Positions 8,185-16,778 of a DNA stretch of 64,000 nt are shown one piece after another. This stretch comes from Enterococcus dispar ATCC 51266 (GTDB lineage Bacteria > Bacillota > Bacilli > Lactobacillales > Enterococcaceae): positions 181,771 through 245,770 of the forward strand of contig NZ_KE136354.1 in the NCBI RefSeq assembly GCF_000406945.1, in the 5' to 3' direction. The stretch's first letter is position 1, and every line of letters begins with the position of its first letter. Made by a program: the position numbers and the translations under genes. The notes beneath the pieces were generated by a model. The model did no database searches. It saw only the letters and a list, made by a program, of their open reading frames with translations, and was not told the origin of the DNA.

Positions 8185-8256
8185 TAAATAGATAAAAAAA
8201 GCGCTTGCGAATTTGGAGTTTGGTTAAAAAGGGAATGTGAAAGTGAGGAATAGCGA

Positions 8257-9711
8257 ATGAGGGATGCAACATATTATGCTACTGCGCTAAAAAATGGTGT
8301 ATTTTCAATCGATGAATTATTGGAAATGATTGTTAAAAAAGCGCAATTACACCAAGATTTAAATGCCTTTATTTATGATTTTGATATCCATGGTGCTAAA
8401 AGTGATTATGAAAAAACAAAAAACGGAATTTTTGGTGGGTTACCTATTCCTTTGAAAATTTTAGGACAAAATAAAGCAGGATGGCCAGCCACTTCCGCTT
8501 CACGAATCTTTGCAGATACCAAAGCGCGCAAAAGTAATAATTATGTCAAAGCCTTGATGAAAAGTGGGCTAACGCCTTTTGGTCAAACGAATGCACCGGA
8601 ATTTGGCTTTAAAAATATTACAGATCCAACTCTTTACGGTCCTAGCCGTAATCCGTGGAATCTTGCCTATTCACCTGGCGGTTCTAGTGGCGGTGCAGCA
8701 GCGGCGGTAGCTGCGGGAATTTTTCCTTTAGCTGGTGCCAGTGATGGTGGCGGTTCCATTCGTATTCCTGCTTCTTTTAGTGGATTGATTGGGTTAAAAC
8801 CAACGCGTGGTGCGATTCCCACCGGACCAGATTCCTGGCGCGATTGGCAAGGAGCGGCGATTAATTTTGCTCTCACTGTTTCCATACGGGATACTGAAAA
8901 ACTTTTTTACGGAATTAGAGGGCAACATCCTGCCGCACCGTATCAGGCACCACAGAGAGAATGGGAAAGGAAACCTTTAAAAAATAAACTTAAGATTGCC
9001 TACACAACAACTTCTCCTGTGGGAAGTATGGTGTCAGCAGAAGCGGAAAAAGCAGTAGTTGATGCGGTTGTCTTTTTGCAATCGCTTGGTCATGAAGTTG
9101 TTGAAATTAAATATCCTTTAGATGGTCGACAGCTCATTTGTGATTATTACAAAATGAATGGAGCAGAAACGGCAGCTATGTTTGCAGAGATTGAACAAGG
9201 AATTGGGCGTGCAGTCACAAAAGAGGACATGGAGCTGATGACTTGGGGGATTTACCAAGCTGGTTTAAAAACACCAGCAGCAAAATATGTGGCAACATTG
9301 CAAAATTGGGATCATGCTGCATTTGTAATGGAAGAACTCTTTACGGATTATGATTTGTTCTTAACACCTACTACGGCTTATTCAGCGCCGAAAATTGATG
9401 AAAATTTGCAAAGTGAGAAAATCTTTGCCCAACTGGCTCAGGTGGAAACACTAAATGAAACTCAAGCTGATGAGCTCGTTTATGAAATGTTTGAAAAAAG
9501 TTTGGCATTGTCACCTTTTACGCAGTTAGCAAATTTGACGGGTGAGCCGGCTATTAGTTTACCAACTTTTATCACGCAGGCGGGTATGCCATTAGGAATA
9601 CAATTTATGGCAGCCAAAGGACGAGAAGATTTATTGTTTCAAATTGGTAAAATTTTTGAGTTAGAAGGAAAATTTCGTTTACCAAAAACTTATCAACATG
9701 AAACTTTTTAA
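8257..9711 (+). CDS. Amidase-signature family hydrolase
   Basis: This is a 484-residue amidase-signature enzyme that hydrolyses a C-N amide bond. The Ser-cisSer-Lys triad is visible: Lys67 in PIPLKILGQ, cis-Ser in SPGGSSGG (residues 139-146), and the nucleophile Ser167 in DGGGSIRIPAS. The length is close to GatA, but the gene is not next to gatB or gatC. The neighbours are an amino-acid ABC binding protein and permease, so this is a catabolic or scavenging amidase rather than the tRNA-dependent enzyme. The start follows GTGAGG by 8 bases. There is no signal peptide, so the substrate must enter the cytoplasm, perhaps through the adjacent transporter. Confidence 0.88.
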   Translation: MRDATYYATALKNGVFSIDELLEMIVKKAQLHQDLNAFIYDFDIHGAKSDYEKTKNGIFGGLPIPLKILGQNKAGWPATSASRIFADTKARKSNNYVKALMKSGLTPFGQTNAPEFGFKNITDPTLYGPSRNPWNLAYSPGGSSGGAAAAVAAGIFPLAGASDGGGSIRIPASFSGLIGLKPTRGAIPTGPDSWRDWQGAAINFALTVSIRDTEKLFYGIRGQHPAAPYQAPQREWERKPLKNKLKIAYTTTSPVGSMVSAEAEKAVVDAVVFLQSLGHEVVEIKYPLDGRQLICDYYKMNGAETAAMFAEIEQGIGRAVTKEDMELMTWGIYQAGLKTPAAKYVATLQNWDHAAFVMEELFTDYDLFLTPTTAYSAPKIDENLQSEKIFAQLAQVETLNETQADELVYEMFEKSLALSPFTQLANLTGEPAISLPTFITQAGMPLGIQFMAAKGREDLLFQIGKIFELEGKFRLPKTYQHETF

Positions 9712-9743
9712 ATAAAAATATTGGAGATTACAGGGGGAAGACA

Positions 9744-10589
9744 ATGAAGAAATGGGCAACAATTCTGTTAGTAGTAGCCAGTGGGGTAATTTTGGCATCA
9801 TGCAGCAGTAACACAACAAAAGCCAAGACAAAAGATACAAGTTGGGATGAAGTTGAAAAAGACAAAACTTTAACAGTAGCAACTTCGGGAACTTTATTTC
9901 CATCTTCTTACTATAACGATAAGAATGAATTAAATGGTTATGATGTTGATATTGCAAAAGAAGTCGCTAAACGCTTAGGCGTCAAAGTTGTCTTTAAAGA
10001 ATACAATGTGGATGGTCAAATCGCATCTATTAATCGCAACGAAGCAGATTTTGCTGCGAATGATTTTGGTTTATCAAAAGAGCGTGCAAAGAAATTTTCT
10101 TTATCAGTACCAATTAAATATTCTTTTGATAGTATGATCGTCAGAAAAAGTGATGATTCAGGAATTCACAAACTTAGCGATTTAAAAGGAAAAAAGGCAG
10201 CAGGGGAACCCAATACGAGCTACATGAAAATTGCCGAAAAATATGGTGCAACACCCATCACTTATGATAATGCCACTAATGATCAATATTTAACCGATGT
10301 TGCCAACGGACGGACGGATGTTATTTTAAATGATTACTATTTACAAAAAATGTCAGTCGCAGCACTACCAGATATTCCGGTGAAAATTTTGGAAGATGTC
10401 TATTTCAATGCCAATCATATCGGCTTTTTATTTGTCAAAGAACATCAAGCGCTAAAAGCTAAAGTAGATGAAACTTTAAATGCAATGCAAAAAGATGGTA
10501 CCTTGAAAAAAATCGCAGAAACGTATTTTCAAACGGATGTTTCCGTGAAACCAAAACAAGAAATAAAAGAAACGGTGTCTGCAGATTAA
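9744..10589 (+). CDS. Amino-acid ABC transporter substrate-binding lipoprotein
   Basis: This is a 281-residue extracellular solute-binding protein of family 3. The signal peptide ends in the lipobox LASC (ILASCSS), so it is a lipoprotein anchored outside the membrane. Family features include LTVATSGTLFPSSYY, LNGYDVDIAKEVAKRLG, and the DFAANDFGLSKERAKKFSLS segment. The start follows a GGGGGAAG site, 32 bases after the amidase. The stop overlaps the permease start by one base (TAATG), so the pair is translationally coupled. The ligand is probably a polar amino acid or an amide; the exact specificity cannot be read from the sequence. Confidence 0.88.
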   Translation: MKKWATILLVVASGVILASCSSNTTKAKTKDTSWDEVEKDKTLTVATSGTLFPSSYYNDKNELNGYDVDIAKEVAKRLGVKVVFKEYNVDGQIASINRNEADFAANDFGLSKERAKKFSLSVPIKYSFDSMIVRKSDDSGIHKLSDLKGKKAAGEPNTSYMKIAEKYGATPITYDNATNDQYLTDVANGRTDVILNDYYLQKMSVAALPDIPVKILEDVYFNANHIGFLFVKEHQALKAKVDETLNAMQKDGTLKKIAETYFQTDVSVKPKQEIKETVSAD

Positions 10590-11257
10590 TGTATATTCCA
10601 AAACTGGATTTTTCTTTAATGGTGGCATCTTTACCTTTTATTTTACAAGGATTGCGCTATACGCTTGGTATAAGCATTTTGACGTTTTTGTTGGGAAATA
10701 TAATGGGAATTTGCTTAACTGTGCTCTCTTTTTTACCTAGCAAAATATTGCGTAATCTCATCCGCTTTTATATTTCTTTTTTACGCGGTGTACCTGCATT
10801 AGTATTGTTATTTTTACTCTATTTTGGTTTACCTTATCAACTCTCAGCTCTTAGTGCAGCAATTATTTGTTTTAGTGTAACCAGCAGTGCTTTCATCGCG
10901 GAAATTTATCGTGGTGCGATTACCGGAGTTGATGTGGGACAATGGGATGCAGCTTATGCTACTGGCTTGAGTTTTTGGCAGACAATTTATTTGATTATTT
11001 TACCCCAAGCGTTCCGCTTGTCGGTCCCGGCATTAGGAAATGTGGCCATGGATTTGGTCAAAGGGACATCCTTAGCGGCCATGATTACGATTCCGGATAT
11101 TTTTCAAAAAGCTAAAATTGTCGGTGGCCGGACCTTTGATTATATGTCGATGTATATTCTGGTTGCATTCATTTATTGGCTTTTATGCATTTTGATCGGT
11201 TTTGGTCAAAATCATTTAGAAAAATATTTCAAAAAACGTTTTGGCGCAGCTAATTAA
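10589..11257 (+). CDS. Amino-acid ABC transporter permease
   Basis: This is a 222-residue HisM-type inner-membrane permease with about five helices (for example LRYTLGISILTFLLGNIMGI and the C-terminal YILVAFIYWLLCILIGF). The EAA loop region reads DAAYATGLSFWQTIYLIILP, matching the family pattern EAAxxxGxxxxxxFxxxxLP. FLRGVPALVLLFLLYFGLP is the characteristic 'RGTPLLVQLF'-type segment. It is coupled to the binding-protein gene by a one-base overlap. No ATP-binding subunit follows, so an ATPase encoded elsewhere must energise it. Confidence 0.88.
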   Translation: MYIPKLDFSLMVASLPFILQGLRYTLGISILTFLLGNIMGICLTVLSFLPSKILRNLIRFYISFLRGVPALVLLFLLYFGLPYQLSALSAAIICFSVTSSAFIAEIYRGAITGVDVGQWDAAYATGLSFWQTIYLIILPQAFRLSVPALGNVAMDLVKGTSLAAMITIPDIFQKAKIVGGRTFDYMSMYILVAFIYWLLCILIGFGQNHLEKYFKKRFGAAN

Positions 11258-11365
11258 TCTAAAATCATTGATACTAAAAGCTTCGCAACAGGATTGTGTT
11301 TTAGTTAAAAGGATGATTAAATGTACAAAAAAGCACATATTTTTAAATATTTATGAAGAAAATAC

Positions 11366-11394
11366 TTGTGTAATTTTTTGTAACCTGATATCCT
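11366..11394 (+). promoter_or_regulatory. Predicted extended -10 promoter of the leader/exporter operon
   Basis: TTGTGT (11366-11371) and TATCCT (11389-11394) are separated by 17 bases, with a TGA extension before the -10. A symmetric sequence, TGTAA-CGT-TTACA (11398-11410), sits at the expected transcription start and could be an operator. Confidence 0.5.
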
Positions 11395-11430
11395 TTGTGT
11401 AACGTTTACAAAAAATGGGAAGGAGGAAGC

Positions 11431-11511
11431 ATGATGATTAAGTTAAACGAAAAAAAATTAAGTCTATTCATCGCAAATAATTCCTTACTCCCGTATGATA
11501 ATTCCAATTAG
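11431..11511 (+). CDS. 26-codon leader peptide upstream of the heterodimeric ABC exporter
   Basis: A short ORF (starts MMIKLNEKKLSLF, ends NSLLPYDNSN) follows a perfect AGGAGG placed 4 bases before the first ATG. It lies downstream of a predicted promoter and ends 22 bases before a strong terminator that precedes the exporter genes. This layout matches ribosome-dependent attenuators of antibiotic-responsive exporters such as bmrB of the B. subtilis bmrBCD operon. No homology is claimed for the peptide itself. The role as an antibiotic-sensing leader is inference from position. Confidence 0.6.
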   Translation: MMIKLNEKKLSLFIANNSLLPYDNSN

Positions 11512-11533
11512 CGAAGATACTGAATTAACCCTC

Positions 11534-11571
11534 AGACTCTGCCCTTGGTATACTCGGGTAGAGTCTTTTTT
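11534..11571 (+). terminator. Intrinsic terminator/attenuator before the exporter genes
   Basis: An 11-bp stem (AGACTCTGCCC / GGGTAGAGTCT, one G-U pair) is followed by six T. It lies between the leader ORF and the exporter, in the same direction, with no other gene to terminate. I looked for an alternative antiterminator pairing and found only short, unconvincing matches. Confidence 0.75.
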
Positions 11572-11653
11572 GCGCGCAAAAATACAGAATATTAAGGAAA
11601 TATTCGCGAAAAGCTCAGAAATAGCGATTTTTGAATTTTAATTGGAGGTTATT

Positions 11654-13399
11654 ATGAATTACGTTTTAAAGCACTTATTCACTTATATTAAACAACATAA
11701 AAGACGCTATGGGATCGTTTTATTTTTTATGATTTTAAACAGCGCATTAGCAGTAGTGCCCACTTATATTATTCGTCTTTTTATTGATGCAATTATCCAA
11801 AAGACATTAACATTTTCATTATTGTTACAATATAGTGGCGTTTTTGCCTTGACGATTATTTTATGCTATTTGGCAGATTTTACTTGGACGTATCTCTTAT
11901 TTATCGGCTCTTATGATTTACAAAAGAGTTTGCGGGAACAATTAATGGCACATTTTTTGAAAATGGGTGCGCCTTTTTATGAACGTTTTCGTACCGGAGA
12001 TTTAATGACCCGCTCTAGTGATGATGTACAGGTCATGGGGATGACAGTCGGGTATGGTCTTATGGTGTTTATGAATACAAGTTTATTTTTAGGTTTTATT
12101 CTCCTGATGATGGCCACAACTGTTTCAGGTCTATTGACTTTCATCGCTTTATTGCCAATGCCGATTTTAGCTTACTATATTTTTAAATGGGGCTCAAAAA
12201 TAGATCGTCTTTTTACCGAAGCACAAAAGTCGGTTTCGGATTTAAATAGTGAAGTTTTAGAAATTATTGATGGTATTCGGGTCGTACGCGCTTTTGGTTT
12301 AGAAACAGAAAAAACAACAGCTTTTGAAGCAAAAACAAAAGCAGTGAATGAAAAAAATAATCAAGTTTCAGAACTTGATTCCCGTTTTGGTCCGTTGATT
12401 ACGATTATTTTGGCAATCAGCTTTGTGGCGAGTTTTGGAGCCGGAGCCTTTTTAGTCCAAAAGCAACAAATTACCGTTGGGGCCATGGTCTCTTTCCAAG
12501 TGTATTTGACAATGATTGTTTGGCCGATGATTTCAGCGGGGGATTTAGTCAACGTCATGCAACAAGGGGCAGCTTCTTGGCGCCGGATTAATGAAGTTTT
12601 AAAAGCAAAAGATAATTTGGAAGAAGATGGAACCAAGCGATTGCCTCAACTTGAAAAAATTAGTTTTGAAAATTATGATTTTGCTTATCCTGCTAGTACC
12701 CAAAATGTTTTACAACAAGTGAATCTCACCATTAATAAAGGGCAATTGATTGGCATTGTCGGTAAAACCGGTAGTGGTAAAACAACTTTACTGCGCCAGT
12801 TACTTCATCGCTATCCGTATTCTGCACAAGTGCCCCAATTAAACGATAGACCTTTAACTGCTTTTGAGACGCGTGATGTGCGGGAACAATTTGCGGAAGT
12901 CCCACAAGAACACACGCTGTTTTCACGCACGATTAAAGAAAATTTGTTGTTTGGTAAAGGCGATGCGACAGAAGCTGAACTGTGGCAAGCTTTGACGGCT
13001 GCTTCTTTAGCTGAAGATGTCAAAAAAATGCCGGCGCAGTTAGAAACTTTAATTGGAGAAAAAGGAATGTCGTTATCTGGTGGACAAAAACAGCGTTTGG
13101 CTTTAGCCCGTGCTTTTTTGCGCCATAGTCAAGTTTTATTGTTGGATGACGCCCTTTCAGCGGTGGACGCCAAAACCGAACAAGCGATTATCGATCAATT
13201 AAAGCAAGTACAAGCCAAGCGGACTGCTATTATTGTGACACATCGCTTATCTGCGATTACCACAGCAGATCAAATTATTGTGTTAGAAGACGGCAAAGTG
13301 GTCCAAAAAGGAACCCACCAAACGTTGATTCAAACACCAGGCTGGTATCAAGAGCAATATTATCATCAGCAATTAAATGAAGAGAAAACGCAAGGTTAA
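11654..13399 (+). CDS. Heterodimeric multidrug ABC exporter subunit, degenerate Walker B Glu (BmrC/YheI-like)
   Basis: This is a 581-residue half-transporter with six N-terminal helices (about residues 15-300) and a C-terminal ATPase. Walker A is GKTGSGKTT and the signature is LSGGQKQR. Walker B reads VLLLDDALSAVD, with Asp in place of the catalytic Glu. This substitution marks the degenerate site of heterodimeric exporters such as BmrCD, LmrCD and TM287/288. The ATG at 11654, 5 bases after GGAGG, is preferred over the TTG at 11642 that overlaps the ribosome binding site. It pairs with the next gene, which has the complementary defect. Expression is probably controlled by the upstream leader ORF and terminator. 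Confidence 0.88.
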   Translation: MNYVLKHLFTYIKQHKRRYGIVLFFMILNSALAVVPTYIIRLFIDAIIQKTLTFSLLLQYSGVFALTIILCYLADFTWTYLLFIGSYDLQKSLREQLMAHFLKMGAPFYERFRTGDLMTRSSDDVQVMGMTVGYGLMVFMNTSLFLGFILLMMATTVSGLLTFIALLPMPILAYYIFKWGSKIDRLFTEAQKSVSDLNSEVLEIIDGIRVVRAFGLETEKTTAFEAKTKAVNEKNNQVSELDSRFGPLITIILAISFVASFGAGAFLVQKQQITVGAMVSFQVYLTMIVWPMISAGDLVNVMQQGAASWRRINEVLKAKDNLEEDGTKRLPQLEKISFENYDFAYPASTQNVLQQVNLTINKGQLIGIVGKTGSGKTTLLRQLLHRYPYSAQVPQLNDRPLTAFETRDVREQFAEVPQEHTLFSRTIKENLLFGKGDATEAELWQALTAASLAEDVKKMPAQLETLIGEKGMSLSGGQKQRLALARAFLRHSQVLLLDDALSAVDAKTEQAIIDQLKQVQAKRTAIIVTHRLSAITTADQIIVLEDGKVVQKGTHQTLIQTPGWYQEQYYHQQLNEEKTQG

Positions 13400-13502
13400 A
13401 AGATGCGGACAAGTTATAGCTAAAATTATACGTTCATCTGTTTAGCCAAGTTTCGTTTTCCAATCACAGTTTTACCAGTTTATGAAGTAGGAGTTGAAAA
13501 AA

Positions 13503-15257
13503 ATGGTCAAAACCATCAAACGGCTTTTAAGTTATGTCAAAGCCGATAAAATGATTTTTAGTATCAGTGTGGGATTGCTAATATTAGCCTCAGGCCTGGA
13601 GCTTATTTCCCCATTAATTGCCAAACGCATGATTGATAGCGTTATGACGCCAGCTTTTGATACCGGAAATTTACCTGTATTGTTATTAATCCAATTGTTG
13701 TCTTTGTATTTGCTATTAAATATTGTGGGTTCTCTCTTTCGCTATCTGAGTATTTTAAAATTGCGTAAGATGGCCAATCAAATTGTTAAGAGAATGCGAG
13801 ATCAATTATTTGGGCATTTACAGCAATTGCCTATCGCTTATTTTGATAAATTACCTGCCGGCAAAATCGTGGCGCGTATCACGAATGATACAGAAGTTTT
13901 ACGGTCGAGTTTTTATGTCAGTGTCATTAGCAATTTATTAAGTAATCTTATTCAAATTATTGGTGTTTATATTGCAATCTTTTTATTAAATGCACGCTTA
14001 GGGGCGGCCTTATTACTATTGTTGCCACTTCTTATATTATGGCAACATTTCTACACTCGTAAAGCATCGAAATACAATTTAGCGATGCGGGAGTATATTT
14101 CGCAAATTAGCGGTCAGCTAAATGAGTTTGTGCAAGGTGTAGCGGTTATTCAAGCTTTTCAAAAAGAACAGCAGTTGTTACAAGAATTTCGCCAAACGGT
14201 AACCAAATGGTTTAATGTGGGGAAAAAAGCTTTACTACTAGACGCAGGGGCTGCTTGGGGATTAGGAACCTTTCTACGTAACGGTACTATTTTATTAGTG
14301 GTGACCACTTTAGCTAGTTTCTTTTTAAATGGTCAATTGGCCATTTCTGCAGGGCTACTTTATGCCTTCATTGACTATATTAATCGGCTTTTTGATCCAA
14401 TTGAAGGCATGGTTCAAACAGTTGCTGGCGTACAACAATCTTTGGCTGCTGGCACCAGAATTTTTGCATTAGCTGATGAAAAAATTGAAAGTCAAGAAAC
14501 AAAGAACATTCAAATTGAAAAAGGGGCAGTAGCATTTCAAGATGTTTCTTTTGGCTATACCTCTGATCAAACTGTCTTACACCATATTGATTTTGCAGCT
14601 GAACCAGGAGAAACAGTCGCTTTAGTGGGACATACGGGTTCAGGTAAATCCAGTATTTTAAATTTACTTTTTCGTTTTTACGAACCGAGTAATGGCGCAA
14701 TTTTAATTGATGATCAAAATATTTCAGACTACAGTCGTCAGTCATTGCGGCATTTTATGGCAATTGTGATGCAAGATCCATATCTTTTTAGCGGGACGAT
14801 TGCTAGTAATATTAATATGGGAGATAAAAACATTAGTGACGACATGGTATTAAGTGCTTTAAAGCAAGTGGGAGCAGAATATTTAGTTCAGCGCTATCCA
14901 GAAGGCATTTATCATCCGGTAGTAGAAAAAGGACAAGCTTTTTCAAGTGGGGAAAGGCAGCTGATTAGTTTTGCCCGCGCGTTAGTTTTTAACCCCAAAA
15001 TTTTAATTTTGGATGAAGCAACGAGTCACGTTGATACGCAAACAGAAGTAATTATTCAAAAAGCAATGGAAGTTTTGCAAAAAGGACGGACTACCTTTAT
15101 TATTGCTCACCGCCTTTCAACCATTAAAGAAGCAGATGAAATTTTAGTGTTGGAAGATGGCCGAATTGTGGAACGGGGCTCGCATCAAAGATTGCTTGAA
15201 AAAGCGGGTATTTATTATCAGATGTATCAGATGCAAGCCGCCCAATTGTCAGCTTAA
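13503..15257 (+). CDS. Heterodimeric multidrug ABC exporter subunit, degenerate signature motif (BmrD/YheH-like)
   Basis: This is the partner half-transporter, 584 residues. The membrane domain is followed by an ATPase with an intact Walker A (GHTGSGKSS) and Walker B with catalytic Glu (ILILDEATSHVD). Its ABC signature is altered to FSSGERQLISFARAL, where most exporters have LSGGQ-Q. Together with the Asp in the first subunit's Walker B, one composite ATP site is canonical and the other inactive, the hallmark of this exporter group. The ATG at 13503 is chosen because GTAGGAG lies 9 bases upstream; the earlier TTG touches that site. It probably exports drugs or lipids; substrates are unknown. 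Confidence 0.88.
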   Translation: MVKTIKRLLSYVKADKMIFSISVGLLILASGLELISPLIAKRMIDSVMTPAFDTGNLPVLLLIQLLSLYLLLNIVGSLFRYLSILKLRKMANQIVKRMRDQLFGHLQQLPIAYFDKLPAGKIVARITNDTEVLRSSFYVSVISNLLSNLIQIIGVYIAIFLLNARLGAALLLLLPLLILWQHFYTRKASKYNLAMREYISQISGQLNEFVQGVAVIQAFQKEQQLLQEFRQTVTKWFNVGKKALLLDAGAAWGLGTFLRNGTILLVVTTLASFFLNGQLAISAGLLYAFIDYINRLFDPIEGMVQTVAGVQQSLAAGTRIFALADEKIESQETKNIQIEKGAVAFQDVSFGYTSDQTVLHHIDFAAEPGETVALVGHTGSGKSSILNLLFRFYEPSNGAILIDDQNISDYSRQSLRHFMAIVMQDPYLFSGTIASNINMGDKNISDDMVLSALKQVGAEYLVQRYPEGIYHPVVEKGQAFSSGERQLISFARALVFNPKILILDEATSHVDTQTEVIIQKAMEVLQKGRTTFIIAHRLSTIKEADEILVLEDGRIVERGSHQRLLEKAGIYYQMYQMQAAQLSA

Positions 15258-15267
15258 GAGCTAGATT

Positions 15268-15295
15268 TTGACATTCTAAGTCCCTGTGTTAAAAT
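15268..15295 (+). promoter_or_regulatory. Predicted promoter of the 119-aa membrane protein gene
   Basis: A consensus TTGACA (15268-15273) and TAAAAT (15290-15295) are 16 bases apart, so the next gene is transcribed separately from the exporter. Confidence 0.6.
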
Positions 15296-15351
15296 CGGAA
15301 CAGACATTTTTAGATGTTTGAAATTGATTCTTAATAGATTGGAAGTTTAAC

Positions 15352-15711
15352 ATGGTCAGTGATATTTTAAGTTTATTTGTCATGATTTTAGTCGGAATTT
15401 ATAGCGCACTGTTCTTAAGTACAGGAGTTTGGTTAATGTACTTGCAAATCAAGAGCAAAGTCAGCAAAATGGATCAAAACAGCTGGGAGAATTATTTTAA
15501 TAAAATTAAACCTAAAGGGGTTATGATCCGCGTCTTAGTTTGCTATTTCATCATCTTGGCTTTGATTGCAGTGTTAAATACGTTTGCAGTTTGGCAAGGA
15601 AATTTTTACTACGGCATTTTAATGGTGGCTTGTGGTCTGTTTCATATTTTTTATAAGTTTCAAACGCAAAAAGGGGATTTTTCTAAGCTTTTTAAAGGTC
15701 CAAAGTCTTAA
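15352..15711 (+). CDS. Unknown integral membrane protein (119 aa)
   Basis: This is a small membrane protein not assigned to a family. It has an N-terminal helix (LSLFVMILVGIYSALFLSTG), a charged cytoplasmic-looking loop (residues 32-58, SKMDQNSWENYFNKIK), and two further helices (VLVCYFIILALIAVLNTF and YYGILMVACGLFHIFY). The basic C-terminus suggests a cytoplasmic tail. The start follows a modest GGAAG site. It has its own promoter and ends just before a large hairpin shared with rnhC, so it is monocistronic. Nothing in context assigns a role. Confidence 0.65.
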   Translation: MVSDILSLFVMILVGIYSALFLSTGVWLMYLQIKSKVSKMDQNSWENYFNKIKPKGVMIRVLVCYFIILALIAVLNTFAVWQGNFYYGILMVACGLFHIFYKFQTQKGDFSKLFKGPKS

Positions 15712-15734
15712 TTTGCTTTTTGATAAAATCTGAA

Positions 15735-15821
15735 AATACCCGAAAGATGTGCCTTTCTGACGTTTTATAAAACGTCCTACTGTAAGAAGTAGAGGAAAAA
15801 GATGGACATCTTTCGGGTATT
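15735..15821. terminator. Large branched hairpin between converging genes
   Basis: A perfect 16-bp outer stem (arms 15735-15750 and 15806-15821) encloses 55 bases that contain a second perfect hairpin (GACGTTTT-AT-AAAACGTC) and a weaker one. A T-run follows on the plus strand. It probably serves as a bidirectional terminator for the 119-aa gene and rnhC, but it is larger and more branched than usual. Confidence 0.65.
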
Positions 15822-15833
15822 GTTTTTGAAAAA

Positions 15834-16778
15834 TTAGAAACCTGCCAATTTTTGTGCTTTTTGAGTATTGGCAAAATGAAGTTTGGCATATTTGGCTAAT
15901 AAATCCATGCCGCCTTGTTGCAATATTTTGGCGGCTACTTGATCAGATTTATTGCCCGCGCCAGATGGAACCAGCATACCTAGTTCTTTGGAAGCCATCT
16001 CCAATTCCTCTAAAAAACTGGCTCGACATAAAATGGACGCTGCTGCAACAGCTAAATGATATTGTTCACCTTTGGTAATGAAATGAAGATCAGTAGTGAC
16101 TTGATTTTTTTCTTGGCGCAAATATTTTCTATAGTTGACCTCTGAGGTAAACTGGTCAATTAGAATACCATCCGCTTTTACTGGCGCAATTTTTTGTTGC
16201 AACAGATAAATGGCTTGGTTATGCAAAGCTACTTTCATGCGAACGGCATTATATTTAGGTTGGATCTCATTGTATTTTTCTGGTGTGACAACCAATTTTT
16301 GAAAAGGTACTGTAGCAGCGATTTTTGGCGCAAGTTGGCGAATTTCTTTATCCGTTAACATTTTAGAATCTTTAACACCAATTTTTTTGAGGTAAGCTAG
16401 ATTCTCACTGGCTGCATAGACAGCACAAACGACTAAAGGCCCAAAATAACTGCCGTTACCAACTTCATCGCTTCCGATAATGCTCTTTTTTGAAAAATCT
16501 TTTGGTAAGTCATTTTCAGCTGCCGTTTGCTTTTTAGCAACTTTATTATTCCCATGTGTAACTGTATCTGTCTGTTTTTGGTCCCATTTTGCCGCTTCTA
16601 ATTGTGCATTGGCTCCTTGAAACATCACTTTGCCAGAAGTATAAGCAGTGATTGTGACGCCATTTTTTTTTGCGACAAATAGTGTGTAGGGATTTTTGTT
16701 GGGAATACTTTGAAGTGCATAATGGGCTTTCAGCTGTGGAAATTGAGTTTTACTTAATTTTAAGACAATGGTATTCAT
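15834..16778 (-). CDS. rnhC: Ribonuclease HIII
   Basis: RNase HIII (314 residues) degrades RNA in RNA-DNA hybrids. An N-terminal TBP-like substrate-binding domain (residues 1-85) precedes a linker and the catalytic domain. The catalytic entry motif IIGSDEVGNGSYFGPLVV carries the Asp-Glu pair; further acidic residues occur in KDSKML and in ILIDQFTSE. The N-terminal extension separates it from RNase HII. The start has GGAAG 5 bases upstream. It is divergent from zapA-cvpA-mutS2, the usual order in Firmicutes, where rnhC and zapA lie head to head. Confidence 0.93.
   Translation of the reverse strand: MNTIVLKLSKTQFPQLKAHYALQSIPNKNPYTLFVAKKNGVTITAYTSGKVMFQGANAQLEAAKWDQKQTDTVTHGNNKVAKKQTAAENDLPKDFSKKSIIGSDEVGNGSYFGPLVVCAVYAASENLAYLKKIGVKDSKMLTDKEIRQLAPKIAATVPFQKLVVTPEKYNEIQPKYNAVRMKVALHNQAIYLLQQKIAPVKADGILIDQFTSEVNYRKYLRQEKNQVTTDLHFITKGEQYHLAVAAASILCRASFLEELEMASKELGMLVPSGAGNKSDQVAAKILQQGGMDLLAKYAKLHFANTQKAQKLAGF

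Noticed and set aside
8196..8209. cre-like sequence before the amidase gene
   Set aside because: Three mismatches to the consensus; kept only as a note in the promoter entry.
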